From: Bacteroidia bacterium
Lineage (GTDB): Bacteria; Bacteroidota; Bacteroidia; Palsa-965
Reading direction: 5' to 3'
Length of the DNA stretch: 64,000 nucleotides
Assembly (NCBI GenBank): GCA_025454955.1
Contig: JALONL010000001.1
Span: 154,004-218,003, forward strand
Under the pieces are notes generated by a model. The model did not search any database. It saw only the letters and a program-made list of their open reading frames with translations, and was not told where the DNA came from. Made by a program: the position numbers and the translations under genes. Of the stretch, positions 48,731 through 58,267 are shown one piece after another; position 1 is the stretch's first letter, and each line of letters opens with the position of its first letter.

Positions 48731-51322
48731 TTAGAGTGATTTTTTCTTTTCGCGCACCAGATCGGCCATACGCAGCGCCTCGGCGCGTTCGGCTTCGAGT
48801 TTGGCAATGCCCGTGGCGTTCGATTTTACACTGCGCATTTCATCAATCTTCTGCTGGGCCAGGTTGGCTTTCGACTGGTAGGTGCGTTCCAGTTGGGTAA
48901 ACATGGAGCGGGTCTGGTCTTTATACTCGGTTTTTTTGTAATACTCCACCAGTGCAGGCAACGCCTTTTCGGTGGTAGATGCCTGGCAGCGGCTCAGGTA
49001 GTAGGCGTAGCTTCCGGCGGCGTAAGAAAAGAAACGGCCCTGCAAACTGAACAGGGTTTTCTCCATCCACGCCTGTTTGGTATCGTCGCCGAAAAGGCCC
49101 CAGGCAGTGAGTACGGCCAATTTCATGCTGCGGGCAGGGTCGTTTTCGCGGGCGGCGGCTTCGCGTTTTCCGTCTTCGGGAAATTGCTTGAGCAGGCCGC
49201 AAAGCGCGGTGGTTACTACATTATATGACGAGTCGTTGCAGGCGCTGAGAAATACTTCGCGCAGTTCTTCGCCCTTTCCGTAGGCTGCCAAACCCTGCAA
49301 AGCCGCATTGCGCACCGAAGAAACCTTATCGGTTTTTGCTACGCGGATTAACTCGGGCTTTACGCTGTTGGTTTGTATGTAGAGTTTGGTTACCGCCGCC
49401 GAGCGGATGTCGGGGTAGCGGTCGTTCAATGCTTTTTTCATGGTGCTTATGGCCAGCTCGGTTTGTGCATCATCTTCGGCAAGGCCGTTGAGTGCTTCTA
49501 ATCTGTCCACAAACAGCGGACAGTTGCTGTACATGTAGGCCCATTCTTCGGGCGTGTGTTTGTCGGTTTTGGTGCAGAGCAGGGTTTTGTCGGCATCCAC
49601 GTTTACCAGATCGGGTTTGGCGGCGGCGTCAAACGAAAATGTTTCTTCGAGTTTCGTTACCACAATCTTTTTGCGTTCGGGCTTTCCGTTTACATACACA
49701 TCCACATTCAGCGGCAGCCGATATACCGGACAGCCCTTGCTGCGGTCCTGCATCTGCCTGATGGTAACGTTTTGCTTTTTGGCCGACGCATCATAGCTGT
49801 AGCTTATTTCCAGTTCGGGATGCCCCGGAGCCAAAAACCACTGATCGAAAAACCAGTTCAGATCGCGGCCGGTGGTTTCTTCGAAAGCCATGCGCAGGTC
49901 GTGAATTTCGGCACTGCGAAATTTGTTGCGTTCGAGATGAAGTTTGATGGAAGCAAAGAAAGCCTCGTCGCCCACTTCCCCACGCAGCATGTGCAGCACC
50001 TGCCCGCCCTTATTGTACGAATGACTGTCGAACATATCGTCGCGGTCGTTGAAGAAGAAGCGGATGAGCGGTTCTTTTTTGCCCGCCTCAGCTTCATACA
50101 CGTAGCCCATTTTCGACGAATAATGTTCGGCATCGGCCATTTCGCGGCCAAACTCGTGTTCGTTCCAGAGGTATTCGCAGTAGGTGGCAAACGATTCGTT
50201 AAGCGGCAGGTTTGCCCAGGATTCGCAGGTAACCAGATCGCCAAACCAATGGTGCGAAAGTTCGTGCGAAATGTATTCTTCGTAGGTGCGGTCAATCATT
50301 TCGCGCGGGGTGCGCTGCACAAATTCGCCGTGGTTGGTGCAGGTGGTGTTTTCCATGGCTCCCGACACAAAATCGCGGGTGCATATCTGCGAGTATTTGG
50401 GCCAGGGATAATCGACCCCGAATTTTTTGGAGAAAAATTCGAGCATGCGCGGTGTTTTGCCAAAAATGTTTCGCGCATAAGGCTCAAACTCGGGCTCTAC
50501 GTAGTAGCTTACTTCTTTGCCGCGCCACTCGTCTTTCACCACCGAAAACTCTCCGGCGGCCATCATTACCAGATATACGGCGTGGGGCATGTCCATTTTC
50601 CAATGGTCGGTGCGGGTGCCGTCGGTGTTTTCGGTTTGTTTTACCAGCAGGCCGTTCGACAGGGTTTTGTATTTCTTGTCCACGGTAATGAGAATTTCCT
50701 CAGTCATTTTCTCATTGGGCCGGTCGATGGTGGGAAACCATACGCTGTTGGCCTGTGTTTCGCCCTGTGTCCAGAACTGGGTGGGTTTGTTGGGCACAGT
50801 TCCCTGCGGGTTGATGAAATACAGGCCCTTGTCGCTGCTTATGGCAGCACCTCCGCCGAGTGTGGTAAGTTCATCGGGTTTGGCAATGTATTCGATGAGC
50901 AGGCGAAAGAAATCGCCTTTTATAAACTCGCGGCCCAGGCGTACACGAAGTATTTTATTGTCGATGTAGGTGTAATCGAGCGGAGTCATTTCGCCCGGCG
51001 AGGTATAAAGGGCCACGCGGGTAAACTGCATACCGCGGGCATCGAGATCGACTTCGGTAATGGGGTAGAAGTAGGGGCTGATGAGAATAATGGCCTGTCC
51101 GTAGAGCCAGCGTTTCTGCCAGTCGGGGCGTACTTCGAGGCGGGTGTGTACAATATCAGCCACGCGGGTGGGCGAGGGCTGATAATCGGGCCGGGCCGAA
51201 TAGGCCACCGGCGGCGGACTGTTTTCGGGTGCTTTGCCCGTTTGGGCCGTATTGTTTTTGTTGGTGTTGCAGGCCAGCGCGGCAAGCAGCAGCGCAACCG
51301 GGAAAAGTAATTTCGGATTCAC
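48731..51322 (-). CDS. M1-family aminopeptidase lipoprotein with HEAT-like C-terminus, 863 aa
   Basis: Lipoprotein signal with lipobox LALAC (residues 5-18). The gluzincin motifs are present: GAMEN for the peptide N-terminus, HELSHHWFG as HExxH at about residue 350, and the second zinc glutamate in LNESFATYCEY. Residues 600-800 hold HEAT/ARM-type helical repeats (ALNDRYPDIRSAAVTKL, VSSVRNAALQGLAAYG). It should remove N-terminal residues from peptides in the periplasm or at the outer membrane. The length fits the family with this extra helical domain. Confidence 0.9.
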   Translation of the reverse strand: MNPKLLFPVALLLAALACNTNKNNTAQTGKAPENSPPPVAYSARPDYQPSPTRVADIVHTRLEVRPDWQKRWLYGQAIILISPYFYPITEVDLDARGMQFTRVALYTSPGEMTPLDYTYIDNKILRVRLGREFIKGDFFRLLIEYIAKPDELTTLGGGAAISSDKGLYFINPQGTVPNKPTQFWTQGETQANSVWFPTIDRPNEKMTEEILITVDKKYKTLSNGLLVKQTENTDGTRTDHWKMDMPHAVYLVMMAAGEFSVVKDEWRGKEVSYYVEPEFEPYARNIFGKTPRMLEFFSKKFGVDYPWPKYSQICTRDFVSGAMENTTCTNHGEFVQRTPREMIDRTYEEYISHELSHHWFGDLVTCESWANLPLNESFATYCEYLWNEHEFGREMADAEHYSSKMGYVYEAEAGKKEPLIRFFFNDRDDMFDSHSYNKGGQVLHMLRGEVGDEAFFASIKLHLERNKFRSAEIHDLRMAFEETTGRDLNWFFDQWFLAPGHPELEISYSYDASAKKQNVTIRQMQDRSKGCPVYRLPLNVDVYVNGKPERKKIVVTKLEETFSFDAAAKPDLVNVDADKTLLCTKTDKHTPEEWAYMYSNCPLFVDRLEALNGLAEDDAQTELAISTMKKALNDRYPDIRSAAVTKLYIQTNSVKPELIRVAKTDKVSSVRNAALQGLAAYGKGEELREVFLSACNDSSYNVVTTALCGLLKQFPEDGKREAAARENDPARSMKLAVLTAWGLFGDDTKQAWMEKTLFSLQGRFFSYAAGSYAYYLSRCQASTTEKALPALVEYYKKTEYKDQTRSMFTQLERTYQSKANLAQQKIDEMRSVKSNATGIAKLEAERAEALRMADLVREKKKSL

Positions 51323-51470
51323 GAGGCAGTCTTAATTATTATGGCCGCATTACGCATAACGGCTGCGTAAAGTTGCATAAAAAACGGCACTACGGCCTTA
51401 CCGGTTAGTCAACCGCTCAAACAAAGGGATAAACGCCCCAAAATAAGGATGAATGTATAGGCGGAACACC

Positions 51471-51478
51471 TATTTTTG
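51471..51478 (+). promoter_or_regulatory. -7 box before the biotin carrier gene
   Basis: TATTTTTG matches TAnnTTTG exactly, 19 bp before the ATG at 51498. A clear TTG at the usual distance was not found. Confidence 0.5.
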
Positions 51479-51497
51479 CACTTCAACCTTTGGTACC

Positions 51498-52019
51498 ATG
51501 CAACAGCCCGAATATACAGTTACCGTAAACGGAAAAGAACCGCACAAAGTAGTGCTCGACGCTGCCGGAGCTTCCACCGGAACGCTCAACGGCGAGCCGT
51601 TTGCGTTTGATCTTATTAAAGATGCCGCCGGGCGTATGCACGTACTGCACAAAGGCCGCTCGCACAATGTCGAAATCCTCAGATCCGACAAAGCCGCCAA
51701 AACCCTTACCCTGCTCATCAACGGCCGCAGCTACGATATACAAGTGGCCGATAAGTTCGACCTGCTGCTTAAATCACTCGGCATGGACAAAGCCTCTTCG
51801 GCCAAAGTAAACGAACTCAAAGCACCCATGCCCGGCCTTGTGCTGGATGTGGTGGTAAGCGAAGGACAGGAAATTAAAAAAGGCGATGCGCTGGTGGTGC
51901 TCGAAGCCATGAAAATGGAAAACATCCTCAAAGCTCCCGCCGATGCCACGGTGAAAAAAATTGCCGTGAAAAAAGGTACTGCGGTGGAAAAAAACCAGGT
52001 GCTTATTCAGTTTGGGTAA
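51498..52019 (+). CDS. Biotin/lipoyl carrier protein (BCCP-like), 173 aa
   Basis: Start at MQQPEYTVTVNG (51498), 19 bp after the -7 box. The first 90 residues form a beta-rich N-terminal domain (GTLNGEPFAFDLIKDAAGRM, YDIQVADKFDLLLKSL). Residues 105-173 are a biotinyl domain: APMPGLVLDVVVSEGQEIKK, GDALVVLEAMKMENIL, with the lysine of EAMKME carrying biotin. It is the carrier subunit of an acyl-CoA carboxylase or oxaloacetate/pyruvate-type carboxylase whose other subunits are not in the window, so the partner is unknown. Confidence 0.85.
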   Translation: MQQPEYTVTVNGKEPHKVVLDAAGASTGTLNGEPFAFDLIKDAAGRMHVLHKGRSHNVEILRSDKAAKTLTLLINGRSYDIQVADKFDLLLKSLGMDKASSAKVNELKAPMPGLVLDVVVSEGQEIKKGDALVVLEAMKMENILKAPADATVKKIAVKKGTAVEKNQVLIQFG

Positions 52020-52161
52020 CCGCCTCATTCCTGATTTCAGGAATTATCGTCACATTAGAATTTACGGAATTAGAAATAAGGCAATGCTGCTTTAGCAATA
52101 TGCGTGCGGCCTTTTCGTTCAGCATATCATCATCCACGGCTATTATCGGGTTCAATATCAT
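52003..52161 (-). pseudogene. Possible response-regulator receiver remnant, 52 codons
   Basis: The minus-strand frame opens at 52161 and reads MILNPIIAVDDDMLNEKAAR then ILLKQHC, which has the look of a receiver-domain N-terminus (a hydrophobic strand, then paired acidic residues, then the first helix). It then loses similarity and stops at 52003, inside the antisense of the biotin carrier gene. It may be a decayed receiver gene, or a chance match of about 25 residues. Confidence 0.3.
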
Positions 52162-52452
52162 TCCCGGTAAAAATATTCAAACTGCCGCATGCTCTGAAAA
52201 CAGGGTATTGTGGTTCAATTTTCTTTTCTTTCAACCGCCCGCAGTGGCAATTTGTATCACACTAAATCGAAAACGGAGCGCAATTATCCGGTTGTAATTC
52301 GGGCGGTACTAAATAAAATAACATTAAAAAGGGCATCCTTACACTTGCGCAACCGTCTGTGTTTTTGATACCTTTATTGCTCATCCGGTTTATTCCGGTA
52401 TGGTTTATGTGGAAAAAAGCCTGTTTGAGCATCAACTGTAAAAAATATATTC
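52020..52452 (+). other. Intergenic, 433 bp, no gene recognised on the plus strand
   Basis: No plus-strand gene, RNA or repeat array found. The left part contains the possible receiver remnant on the minus strand. The right half (TTTATTGCTCATCCGGTTTATTCCGG) is AT-rich leader sequence for the VWA gene. Confidence 0.5.
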
Positions 52453-53874
52453 ATGCGTAAACTAAGTGTACTTATTGCCCTTGTGCTTGTATCGGCCGGA
52501 ATTCCTGCACAGAATCTTATACCCAATCCCTCGCTGGAATCGGATACCACTTACCCCGTGCGCAATTGGCCCACGCAAAACATGGCGGGCACACCACTTA
52601 CCGACGGATGGATAATTCCCACCCGCGCCACGCCCGATTATTTTAATTCCGATTATTCCTTTATCGACTATTCGCCGCTTATGCTGGCGCGTTCGGGAAA
52701 AGGGCGTGTGGCGCTTATTTGCGGGCTGGGCCAGCAACTGCCCGAGAGCCGCAATTACAAGGAATACATTCAGGCCAGCCTGTTGCGGCCTATGGAAGCA
52801 GGAAAAACCTATGAAGTGAGTTTTTACATGGCGCTCGACCGGGCTGCCTCGTACTCAACCGCCGGCATGGGTGCTTATTTTTCGAGCGAAGCCTTACGGT
52901 CCGACAATAAAGAGCGTTTCCGTGTAAAACCACAGGTGCGCTACAACAAAATCATCACCGTGGCCGATGGCTGGGTGCGTGTAAGCGGCACCATTAAAGC
53001 ATCAGGAGGCGAACGGTTTATTACCATCGGCAGCTTTTCCGATACAGCCGTAGTGCCGGTGTCCATGCTCGGACAAGGCTACTGGACCGGCCCGGCAAGC
53101 ATGCACGTTCGTCGCGGCGCATACATTTACCTCGACGATGTATGCGTGGCCGAACAAAAACCCGAAGGCTGCGAATGCAGTGTGCCCAAAGACCAGGAAG
53201 AACCTGCCGAAACCATTGTACCCGGCAATCCGCGCCTGGCCGATCATTACCTCTTTGTAATTGATGCCTCCGAGTCGATGGGCGACGATGGCAAGCTCAA
53301 GGAGATGCGCAAACAGATTACCAATTTCTCGAAAAAACTCAACGCCGCCGACCGCATAGCTGTAATCAGCTTCTCCGAAAAGCCCATTATACATTTTGGC
53401 TTTTCGGCCATGCACAGCCCTGAGGCTATTGAGCGCACACTCAAAAAAATAAAACCACGCGGAGCCACCAACGGCGATCTGGCCCTGCTTACCGCCGCCC
53501 GCTTTATCGATTCGGTGCGGGTAAATGCACCACTGCATCTCATTGTGGCCACCGACGGTATGTTCACCATTTCGCGCCGCACCGAAGTGGAAATCGACTC
53601 GGCGCTTTTGCGCCGCAACTGCGCGCTGCGCATCATGCACATCGGCACAGTCGAAAACCTCGACCTCAAACGCATTGCCGAACGCCAGCAAAACGGCAGC
53701 TATACCGAAACCAGCCTCGATGGCCTTGACGAAGTATTCACCCAATTAGAACCGCCCCCCGCCCCCGAGCCGCTGCCTTCGCCCACCACAAAACTTAAAC
53801 CGCGCAAGTATGCCGCTTATACCGATATGGAAAAGGCAGCAGATTATTTTGGGCCGGGGAAGAGAGAAGATTAA
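52453..53874 (+). CDS. Secreted VWA-domain protein, 473 aa
   Basis: Signal peptide at residues 1-20 (RKLSVLIALVLVSAGIPAQ). Residues 20-240 form a carbohydrate-binding/jelly-roll-like domain (NLIPNPSLESDTTYPVRNW, YEVSFYMALDRAASYSTAGM, YIYLDDVCVAEQK), as in OmpA-type Bacteroidota surface proteins. Residues 270-430 are a von Willebrand A domain with a complete metal site: FVIDASESMGDDGKL (DxSxS), a threonine in GATNGDLALL, and IVATDGMFTI. The tail is Pro-rich, then basic (PTTKLKPRKYAAY). It probably binds a protein partner through a divalent metal on the cell surface. No T9SS domain. Confidence 0.85.
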   Translation: MRKLSVLIALVLVSAGIPAQNLIPNPSLESDTTYPVRNWPTQNMAGTPLTDGWIIPTRATPDYFNSDYSFIDYSPLMLARSGKGRVALICGLGQQLPESRNYKEYIQASLLRPMEAGKTYEVSFYMALDRAASYSTAGMGAYFSSEALRSDNKERFRVKPQVRYNKIITVADGWVRVSGTIKASGGERFITIGSFSDTAVVPVSMLGQGYWTGPASMHVRRGAYIYLDDVCVAEQKPEGCECSVPKDQEEPAETIVPGNPRLADHYLFVIDASESMGDDGKLKEMRKQITNFSKKLNAADRIAVISFSEKPIIHFGFSAMHSPEAIERTLKKIKPRGATNGDLALLTAARFIDSVRVNAPLHLIVATDGMFTISRRTEVEIDSALLRRNCALRIMHIGTVENLDLKRIAERQQNGSYTETSLDGLDEVFTQLEPPPAPEPLPSPTTKLKPRKYAAYTDMEKAADYFGPGKRED

Positions 53875-53890
53875 CAGGATGCTATAAATA

Positions 53891-53932
53891 AAAAACAGGC
53901 TGTTCTACATATGTAAAGCAGCCTGTTTTTTT
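53891..53932. terminator. Terminator between convergent genes
   Basis: Stem AAAAAACAGGCTG with CAGCCTGTTTTTTT around a 15-base loop, between the VWA gene and the minus-strand T9SS cargo gene. Confidence 0.75.
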
Positions 53933-53947
53933 ATTACCCGACGAATA

Positions 53948-55717
53948 CTATTCAACAATAATCAGCTTCCCTTTTTCTCTATTCCCATTGGCCTGATTTA
54001 CCTGCCAAATGTAAGTCCCGGCGGGGAGGGTGCTTACTGAAATTTCGGTTTGTTGTTGAGTAATGGTTTGTTCCAGAAGAACACGGCCTGACATATCCAG
54101 AATTTGTAATTGAACATTTTGTTCGGACAGATCGGCGTGGGTAAGTTGAAGGGTGAATTGATTGTGGGCGGGGTTTGGGTAAATGCCGGATATTAAATCA
54201 GAACCAGCAAGTTTGCCTGGCCCCGGTAATGTGGAAAAATAGCAGATTGGCGAAGGAATAGTCAATGAAGTTGAACCTGTTGTATGGTTTACGGAAGTAA
54301 ATGAACCTGATGTAACGGGAGTTGTTAATGATAAATTTAATAACAGGGTATTTGATGCGATTGCAGGATTTAAAGGCGAATCACAGCTAATACCGTCATC
54401 CCATACCCGCATGGCACAATAATTAGGCAAAGCCCCAGCTGTTGCTGCCGACCGCGTTCCGAATACACACATTGCAGGCTGATAGATGTTGCTGGTTTCA
54501 ATGCACACAGCCACTTCCGACTGATTGGAGGAAAATGCCGAAGGCTGTATTGTAAATGCACTGATAACTGTTCCGGCAGGATTTATTTTTATTACAGCAA
54601 AATCCTCGGCACTGCCCGCTGTGTTTGGTTGTGCTGTGGCAAAAATATACCACGCCCAGGGAGAAGATACAGTACCGATAGCCTCTTCAATTTCTGCAAC
54701 AGTTAAGCTGCCTGAAACGGGATATTGATAATTTCTCGTCCAGTTCACCGCCGAAAGGGTATTGTTTACCTTGATTACAAAACCATAGTTTACTCCGCCG
54801 CCCGAATCATAATCGCCACAAAGAAAATAACCGTCGGCAACTCCCGAACTGTTTTTGGAAATGGTAAGCGAACGAATACTGTTAAGCGACGAAACCGGGA
54901 AGTAAGCGATTGACCCTATGGCAGCCCCGCTCGTGGCATTCATTCTGAACGCAAAGCCCGATACAGGCCCTGCCGATGGGCGGAAGTTTCCTGCAACTAC
55001 AATTTCCGGCACACCGGCGGGCTGCATGGTTGAAACAATTAAATCGGCAGCATTGTGCCGTCCAGCAACAGATGGATCGGTAATGCGGGTGGACCAGATA
55101 AGCGTATTATTGGTTCCGTTTACGGCAAAAACCACCACGGCGTTTGATGTACCAGTTCTTATGCTGCCGGTAATAAATACGGTATTCGCACTGTTAACCG
55201 CAACCGAAGCAACAGTATGGTCTGTGGCTCCGGCCACATTCACATTCCAGGCTTTGAGGTTGCTGAGTGTACCGTTGAGCGGATTTAAGGTGGCAGAGAA
55301 AAAGCCATAGCCGTAAATTACGCTTCCATTTGTACTGGTACGCATAAATGAACCGGCAATCGTGCAATTGCTGCCCGGAACAGTTTTATTATGAGCTATT
55401 CTCACGGAAGAGATCACAGTATTTTCTTTCGCCGTTCCTGCAAATGAGATGTTTTGCAGCCGGTGGTACAGTACATTGCCGAATTTATTGGATACACAAG
55501 CAATTGACAACCGTGGAAATCCGTTGTGAGTAGTTGTTCCTGCAATTATACTGCGCTCTTCAATCACGTTGCTCATGGCATCAATATATTCAGGAAGTAC
55601 AACGGCATCGTGCGTTTCTTCACTAGTGGTGTTGCTGCCAATGTCGTTGTGCCATAGCTGTGCATGAAGCGGGCATATCCAAAGGACGAAAATGAGGAGT
55701 ACTAATGTATTTTTCAT
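53948..55717 (-). CDS. T9SS type A cargo protein, 589 aa
   Basis: Signal peptide at residues 1-19 (NTLVLLIFVLWICPLHAQ). The body is built of beta-rich repeats with Asn/Thr/Ser strands (IIAGTTTHNGFPRLSIACVS, TVFITGSIRTGTSNAVVVFA), like SBBP/beta-propeller-type surface proteins. The last 85 residues are a type A sorting domain: GIYPNPAHNQFTLQL, ILDMSGRVLLEQ, LPAGTYIWQV. The gene shares a conserved 5' leader hairpin with the next gene and belongs with it to a small family of exported repeat proteins. Ligand unknown. Confidence 0.85.
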   Translation of the reverse strand: MKNTLVLLIFVLWICPLHAQLWHNDIGSNTTSEETHDAVVLPEYIDAMSNVIEERSIIAGTTTHNGFPRLSIACVSNKFGNVLYHRLQNISFAGTAKENTVISSVRIAHNKTVPGSNCTIAGSFMRTSTNGSVIYGYGFFSATLNPLNGTLSNLKAWNVNVAGATDHTVASVAVNSANTVFITGSIRTGTSNAVVVFAVNGTNNTLIWSTRITDPSVAGRHNAADLIVSTMQPAGVPEIVVAGNFRPSAGPVSGFAFRMNATSGAAIGSIAYFPVSSLNSIRSLTISKNSSGVADGYFLCGDYDSGGGVNYGFVIKVNNTLSAVNWTRNYQYPVSGSLTVAEIEEAIGTVSSPWAWYIFATAQPNTAGSAEDFAVIKINPAGTVISAFTIQPSAFSSNQSEVAVCIETSNIYQPAMCVFGTRSAATAGALPNYCAMRVWDDGISCDSPLNPAIASNTLLLNLSLTTPVTSGSFTSVNHTTGSTSLTIPSPICYFSTLPGPGKLAGSDLISGIYPNPAHNQFTLQLTHADLSEQNVQLQILDMSGRVLLEQTITQQQTEISVSTLPAGTYIWQVNQANGNREKGKLIIVE

Positions 55718-55740
55718 AACAGTGTTGTAATTGGAGTTAC

Positions 55741-55770
55741 CTACTCTGTTTGGGCTTTTCGGTTTCCGCC
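55741..55770 (-). promoter_or_regulatory. Conserved leader hairpin before the 53948-55717 gene
   Basis: In mRNA sense: GGCGGAAACCGAAAAGCC, five variable bases, then AGAGTAG, ending 24 bases before the ATG. It matches the leader at 58091-58120 at 25 of 30 positions. GGC pairs with GCC around a GGAAACC mini-hairpin plus GAAAA. I know of no named riboswitch with this shape. Confidence 0.5.
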
Positions 55771-55875
55771 GTGTTGTTTTTCAATAAAATAATTACGTTA
55801 AAAATTAACCGAAAGCCCTTCTTAAAACCGAAGTCCGGAGAATGTGTGGATTAAGGTTTTAAGAGGGGCCTCAAA

Positions 55876-58065
55876 TTATCTGATGAGCCGGACGGTGGAT
55901 ATACTATTGCCTTTTTCAACCCTCAACAGGTAAATTCCCGGAACCATATCTGATAAATCCAATCTCGCCGAGGCTGTGTTGAGCAGTGTAGATGGTACAA
56001 TCACCCGGCCGGTCAAATCCAGAACGGAATAATATGTTTGCTCTCCGCCAACAGGAGTAGGCGGCAAAACCGGCTGACTTTCATAGAACGGCTGCGCAGA
56101 AGCAGGAGGTAAGGTTAATGGCTCAGGCGACAAGTTTGTTTCTTGCCCGTCAAACTCAGTGATATTTAATGAGAAAATGCCATCAATACTGGGGTTTGGT
56201 GCCACACTCACCGACCACGATGCAGCATTCCACTTTCCTTCTCCAGCAGGCAAATTGCTCATTCGGAAAAGCGGGTTGGTTATGGGCGTGGGGCTCGAAC
56301 CATCATACAAAACAATATCTGAAATTGCAGTACCACAGTCACAGTCAATAGTGGCTACCGCAAAAAAAGAAGGAGGCGGGTTCTTAATGACCAGAGAGCC
56401 AGTTCCAAAGAAGTTTTCCTGATACGAAAACCCCAATGCACCAAATAGCCATGTTGCAGGAACCCAGGGGTAGGTAGGAATGCCTGTAAGAGCCGGATAA
56501 TATACCCACCACGTAACCGAGCAGTCGTTTCCTGCCCAGCCCGGAGCATTTAAACTGGCAAATGTGGCAGCCGGAGATGACGAGACATAAGTAGTAACTG
56601 TGGGCTGAGAGGTAATTGAAGCAATTGTAGGCTGCGTGGGATCATTATAACGCAGTACAGCCACATCGAAACCACCGGCGGAAGTTAAGGTAACTAATCC
56701 CGATGTGGTGTTTACAGTGGTTGATGCTGCTTTTAGCTCTCCAGCCAGTAACACATCTTTTTTGTATTGAGCCAGAGCGTCGGGCGTAATAAACTTTGCG
56801 GTGCCCTGATTAAGCCGGTTTCCCGAAAAATCGTAACACACTAACCCCAGCGTATTCACTGCCGGACCAATACCAAGTGTCAAAACCGGACTGTTGCTGA
56901 AAACCTGTGTGGTAGAACGGCCATCGATGGCATGGTAAATTCGGTCGCACGTACTTACCAGCACAGCGGTACGGGCAGATGAAACCAAATCGGTTTGGTG
57001 ATAATTCCATACGCTGTTTCCCGTAGAGCCGTTTATTCTGAGCAGATAACCATTATACACCGTAGAACTTACTGCCGGCAGTGCCGGCAAACCGCTGAAC
57101 GAGAGCGAACCGCCGCTGTATGCTCCGCCCAGCACTACTGTTGAACCATCGCGCGAGCAGCTTATACTGTTGTCGGAAACCTTTACAGCCGATGTGCCTG
57201 AACTTATTCTTGCCCAGTAAAGCCTCCCCAGATTATCATACTGTGCATACACAAGCGGGAACGATCCCGACGGGCTGCTTAGGCTGATGCTGGTATTGCT
57301 GCCTGTAACCACAGTGGAAGAACTTGTGGAAGAAGACACATAGATGTAGCGAAAATCATCTGTTGCCAAGCCAATATCATCATCAAGATACGAACTGCTC
57401 ATTAACGATACCGTACCAAAATTATATGCCCACAAAGCATTGCCGTTTAAGTCCATTGCCCCTAAAAACGGCCCCATCGGCAGGCTGCCTACTCCTGCAA
57501 TTGTATGTGTGGAATTTGATTTTCCAGCATAAATAAGTTTGTTTACTGAGATTTCAACCTGACTGATTTGCTGTACGGCCGAAGAGAATGAACTGTTGGA
57601 TACATTTTGTACCCAAAGCAATTCGCCGGCAGAATTGTATTTAGAAACATAGCCGTCGTAACTTCCGGTGCTTGTTAATGTAATTGTTGTTGAGATACCG
57701 GTAAATGTGGCCGTATTCTGAAACTCTCCAACCACATAAATATTGCCGGTATTATCAATGGTTACATCCAAAGCAGTGGTTACTCCCGATGTCGCACCGG
57801 CTTTGCGCACCCAGAGCAGATTGTCGGTTGCGTCGTATTTCGCCACAAACGCATTACCGCCGCCGAAAGAAGTAATGCTTGTTGTACCAAAAACTGCCGT
57901 TGAATTGAAAAGACCAACCGTTACATAATTTCCGGCATTGTCAACAGCAACAGACTTGGCTCTGTCTGTGGCTGCCGAGCCTTCTGCATAGGCTTTTGTA
58001 AAGTTTTGTGCTGATAATGAAATACTCAAACACAACACACCTGATATTAAATAAACAGGTTTCAT
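55876..58065 (-). CDS. SBBP-like propeller protein with T9SS type A domain, 729 aa
   Basis: Signal peptide at residues 1-19 (YLISGVLCLSISLSAQ). Residues 25-470 contain repeats with the SBBP pattern, such as AVDNAGNYVTVGLFNSTAVF, TIDNTGNIYVVGEFQNTATF and VAKYDATDNLLWVRKAG, typical of seven-bladed surface propellers. Residues 600-729 end in a type A sorting domain: SIDGIFSLNITEFDG, YYSVLDLTGRVIVPS, MVPGIYLLRVEKG. It is a surface-exported protein of unknown binding function, with the same leader hairpin as the neighbouring cargo gene. Confidence 0.85.
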   Translation of the reverse strand: MKPVYLISGVLCLSISLSAQNFTKAYAEGSAATDRAKSVAVDNAGNYVTVGLFNSTAVFGTTSITSFGGGNAFVAKYDATDNLLWVRKAGATSGVTTALDVTIDNTGNIYVVGEFQNTATFTGISTTITLTSTGSYDGYVSKYNSAGELLWVQNVSNSSFSSAVQQISQVEISVNKLIYAGKSNSTHTIAGVGSLPMGPFLGAMDLNGNALWAYNFGTVSLMSSSYLDDDIGLATDDFRYIYVSSSTSSSTVVTGSNTSISLSSPSGSFPLVYAQYDNLGRLYWARISSGTSAVKVSDNSISCSRDGSTVVLGGAYSGGSLSFSGLPALPAVSSTVYNGYLLRINGSTGNSVWNYHQTDLVSSARTAVLVSTCDRIYHAIDGRSTTQVFSNSPVLTLGIGPAVNTLGLVCYDFSGNRLNQGTAKFITPDALAQYKKDVLLAGELKAASTTVNTTSGLVTLTSAGGFDVAVLRYNDPTQPTIASITSQPTVTTYVSSSPAATFASLNAPGWAGNDCSVTWWVYYPALTGIPTYPWVPATWLFGALGFSYQENFFGTGSLVIKNPPPSFFAVATIDCDCGTAISDIVLYDGSSPTPITNPLFRMSNLPAGEGKWNAASWSVSVAPNPSIDGIFSLNITEFDGQETNLSPEPLTLPPASAQPFYESQPVLPPTPVGGEQTYYSVLDLTGRVIVPSTLLNTASARLDLSDMVPGIYLLRVEKGNSISTVRLIR

Positions 58066-58090
58066 AAGAACTATTTGTATTTAATCACAC

Positions 58091-58120
58091 CTACTCTCTC
58101 CCGGCTTTTCGGTTTCCGCC
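58091..58120 (-). promoter_or_regulatory. Conserved leader hairpin before the 55876-58065 gene
   Basis: In mRNA sense: GGCGGAAACCGAAAAGCC, then GGGAG and AGAGTAG, 26 bases before the ATG. The flanking CCC (just upstream) pairs with GGG so the stem is CCCGGC/GCCGGG around GGAAACCGAAAA. It differs from its partner at 55741-55770 mainly in the five variable bases, and there is a compensating change in the stem. Confidence 0.5.
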
Positions 58121-58267
58121 GGGCAAAGCAATTCCATGTTGGAAAAAATCCAACTTTACAGGAATGAAAAACAAATGAACTTTGCCTGCGGCTAATCTAC
58201 GTTCCGCGAAAGGCCGTGCGCAATACCATTAATGGTACTTTTAATGGTAAACCAGTACAAAACCGAT

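Noticed and set aside
49556..51310. 584-codon plus-strand open frame over the M1 peptidase
   Set aside because: Antisense to a complete peptidase with all catalytic motifs; no domain visible in the translation.
55741..55770. c-di-GMP-I, preQ1 or glutamine riboswitch as the identity of the leader element
   Set aside because: None of their conserved cores is seen; only a short GGAAACC hairpin and AGAGTAG are shared, which is not enough to name a class.
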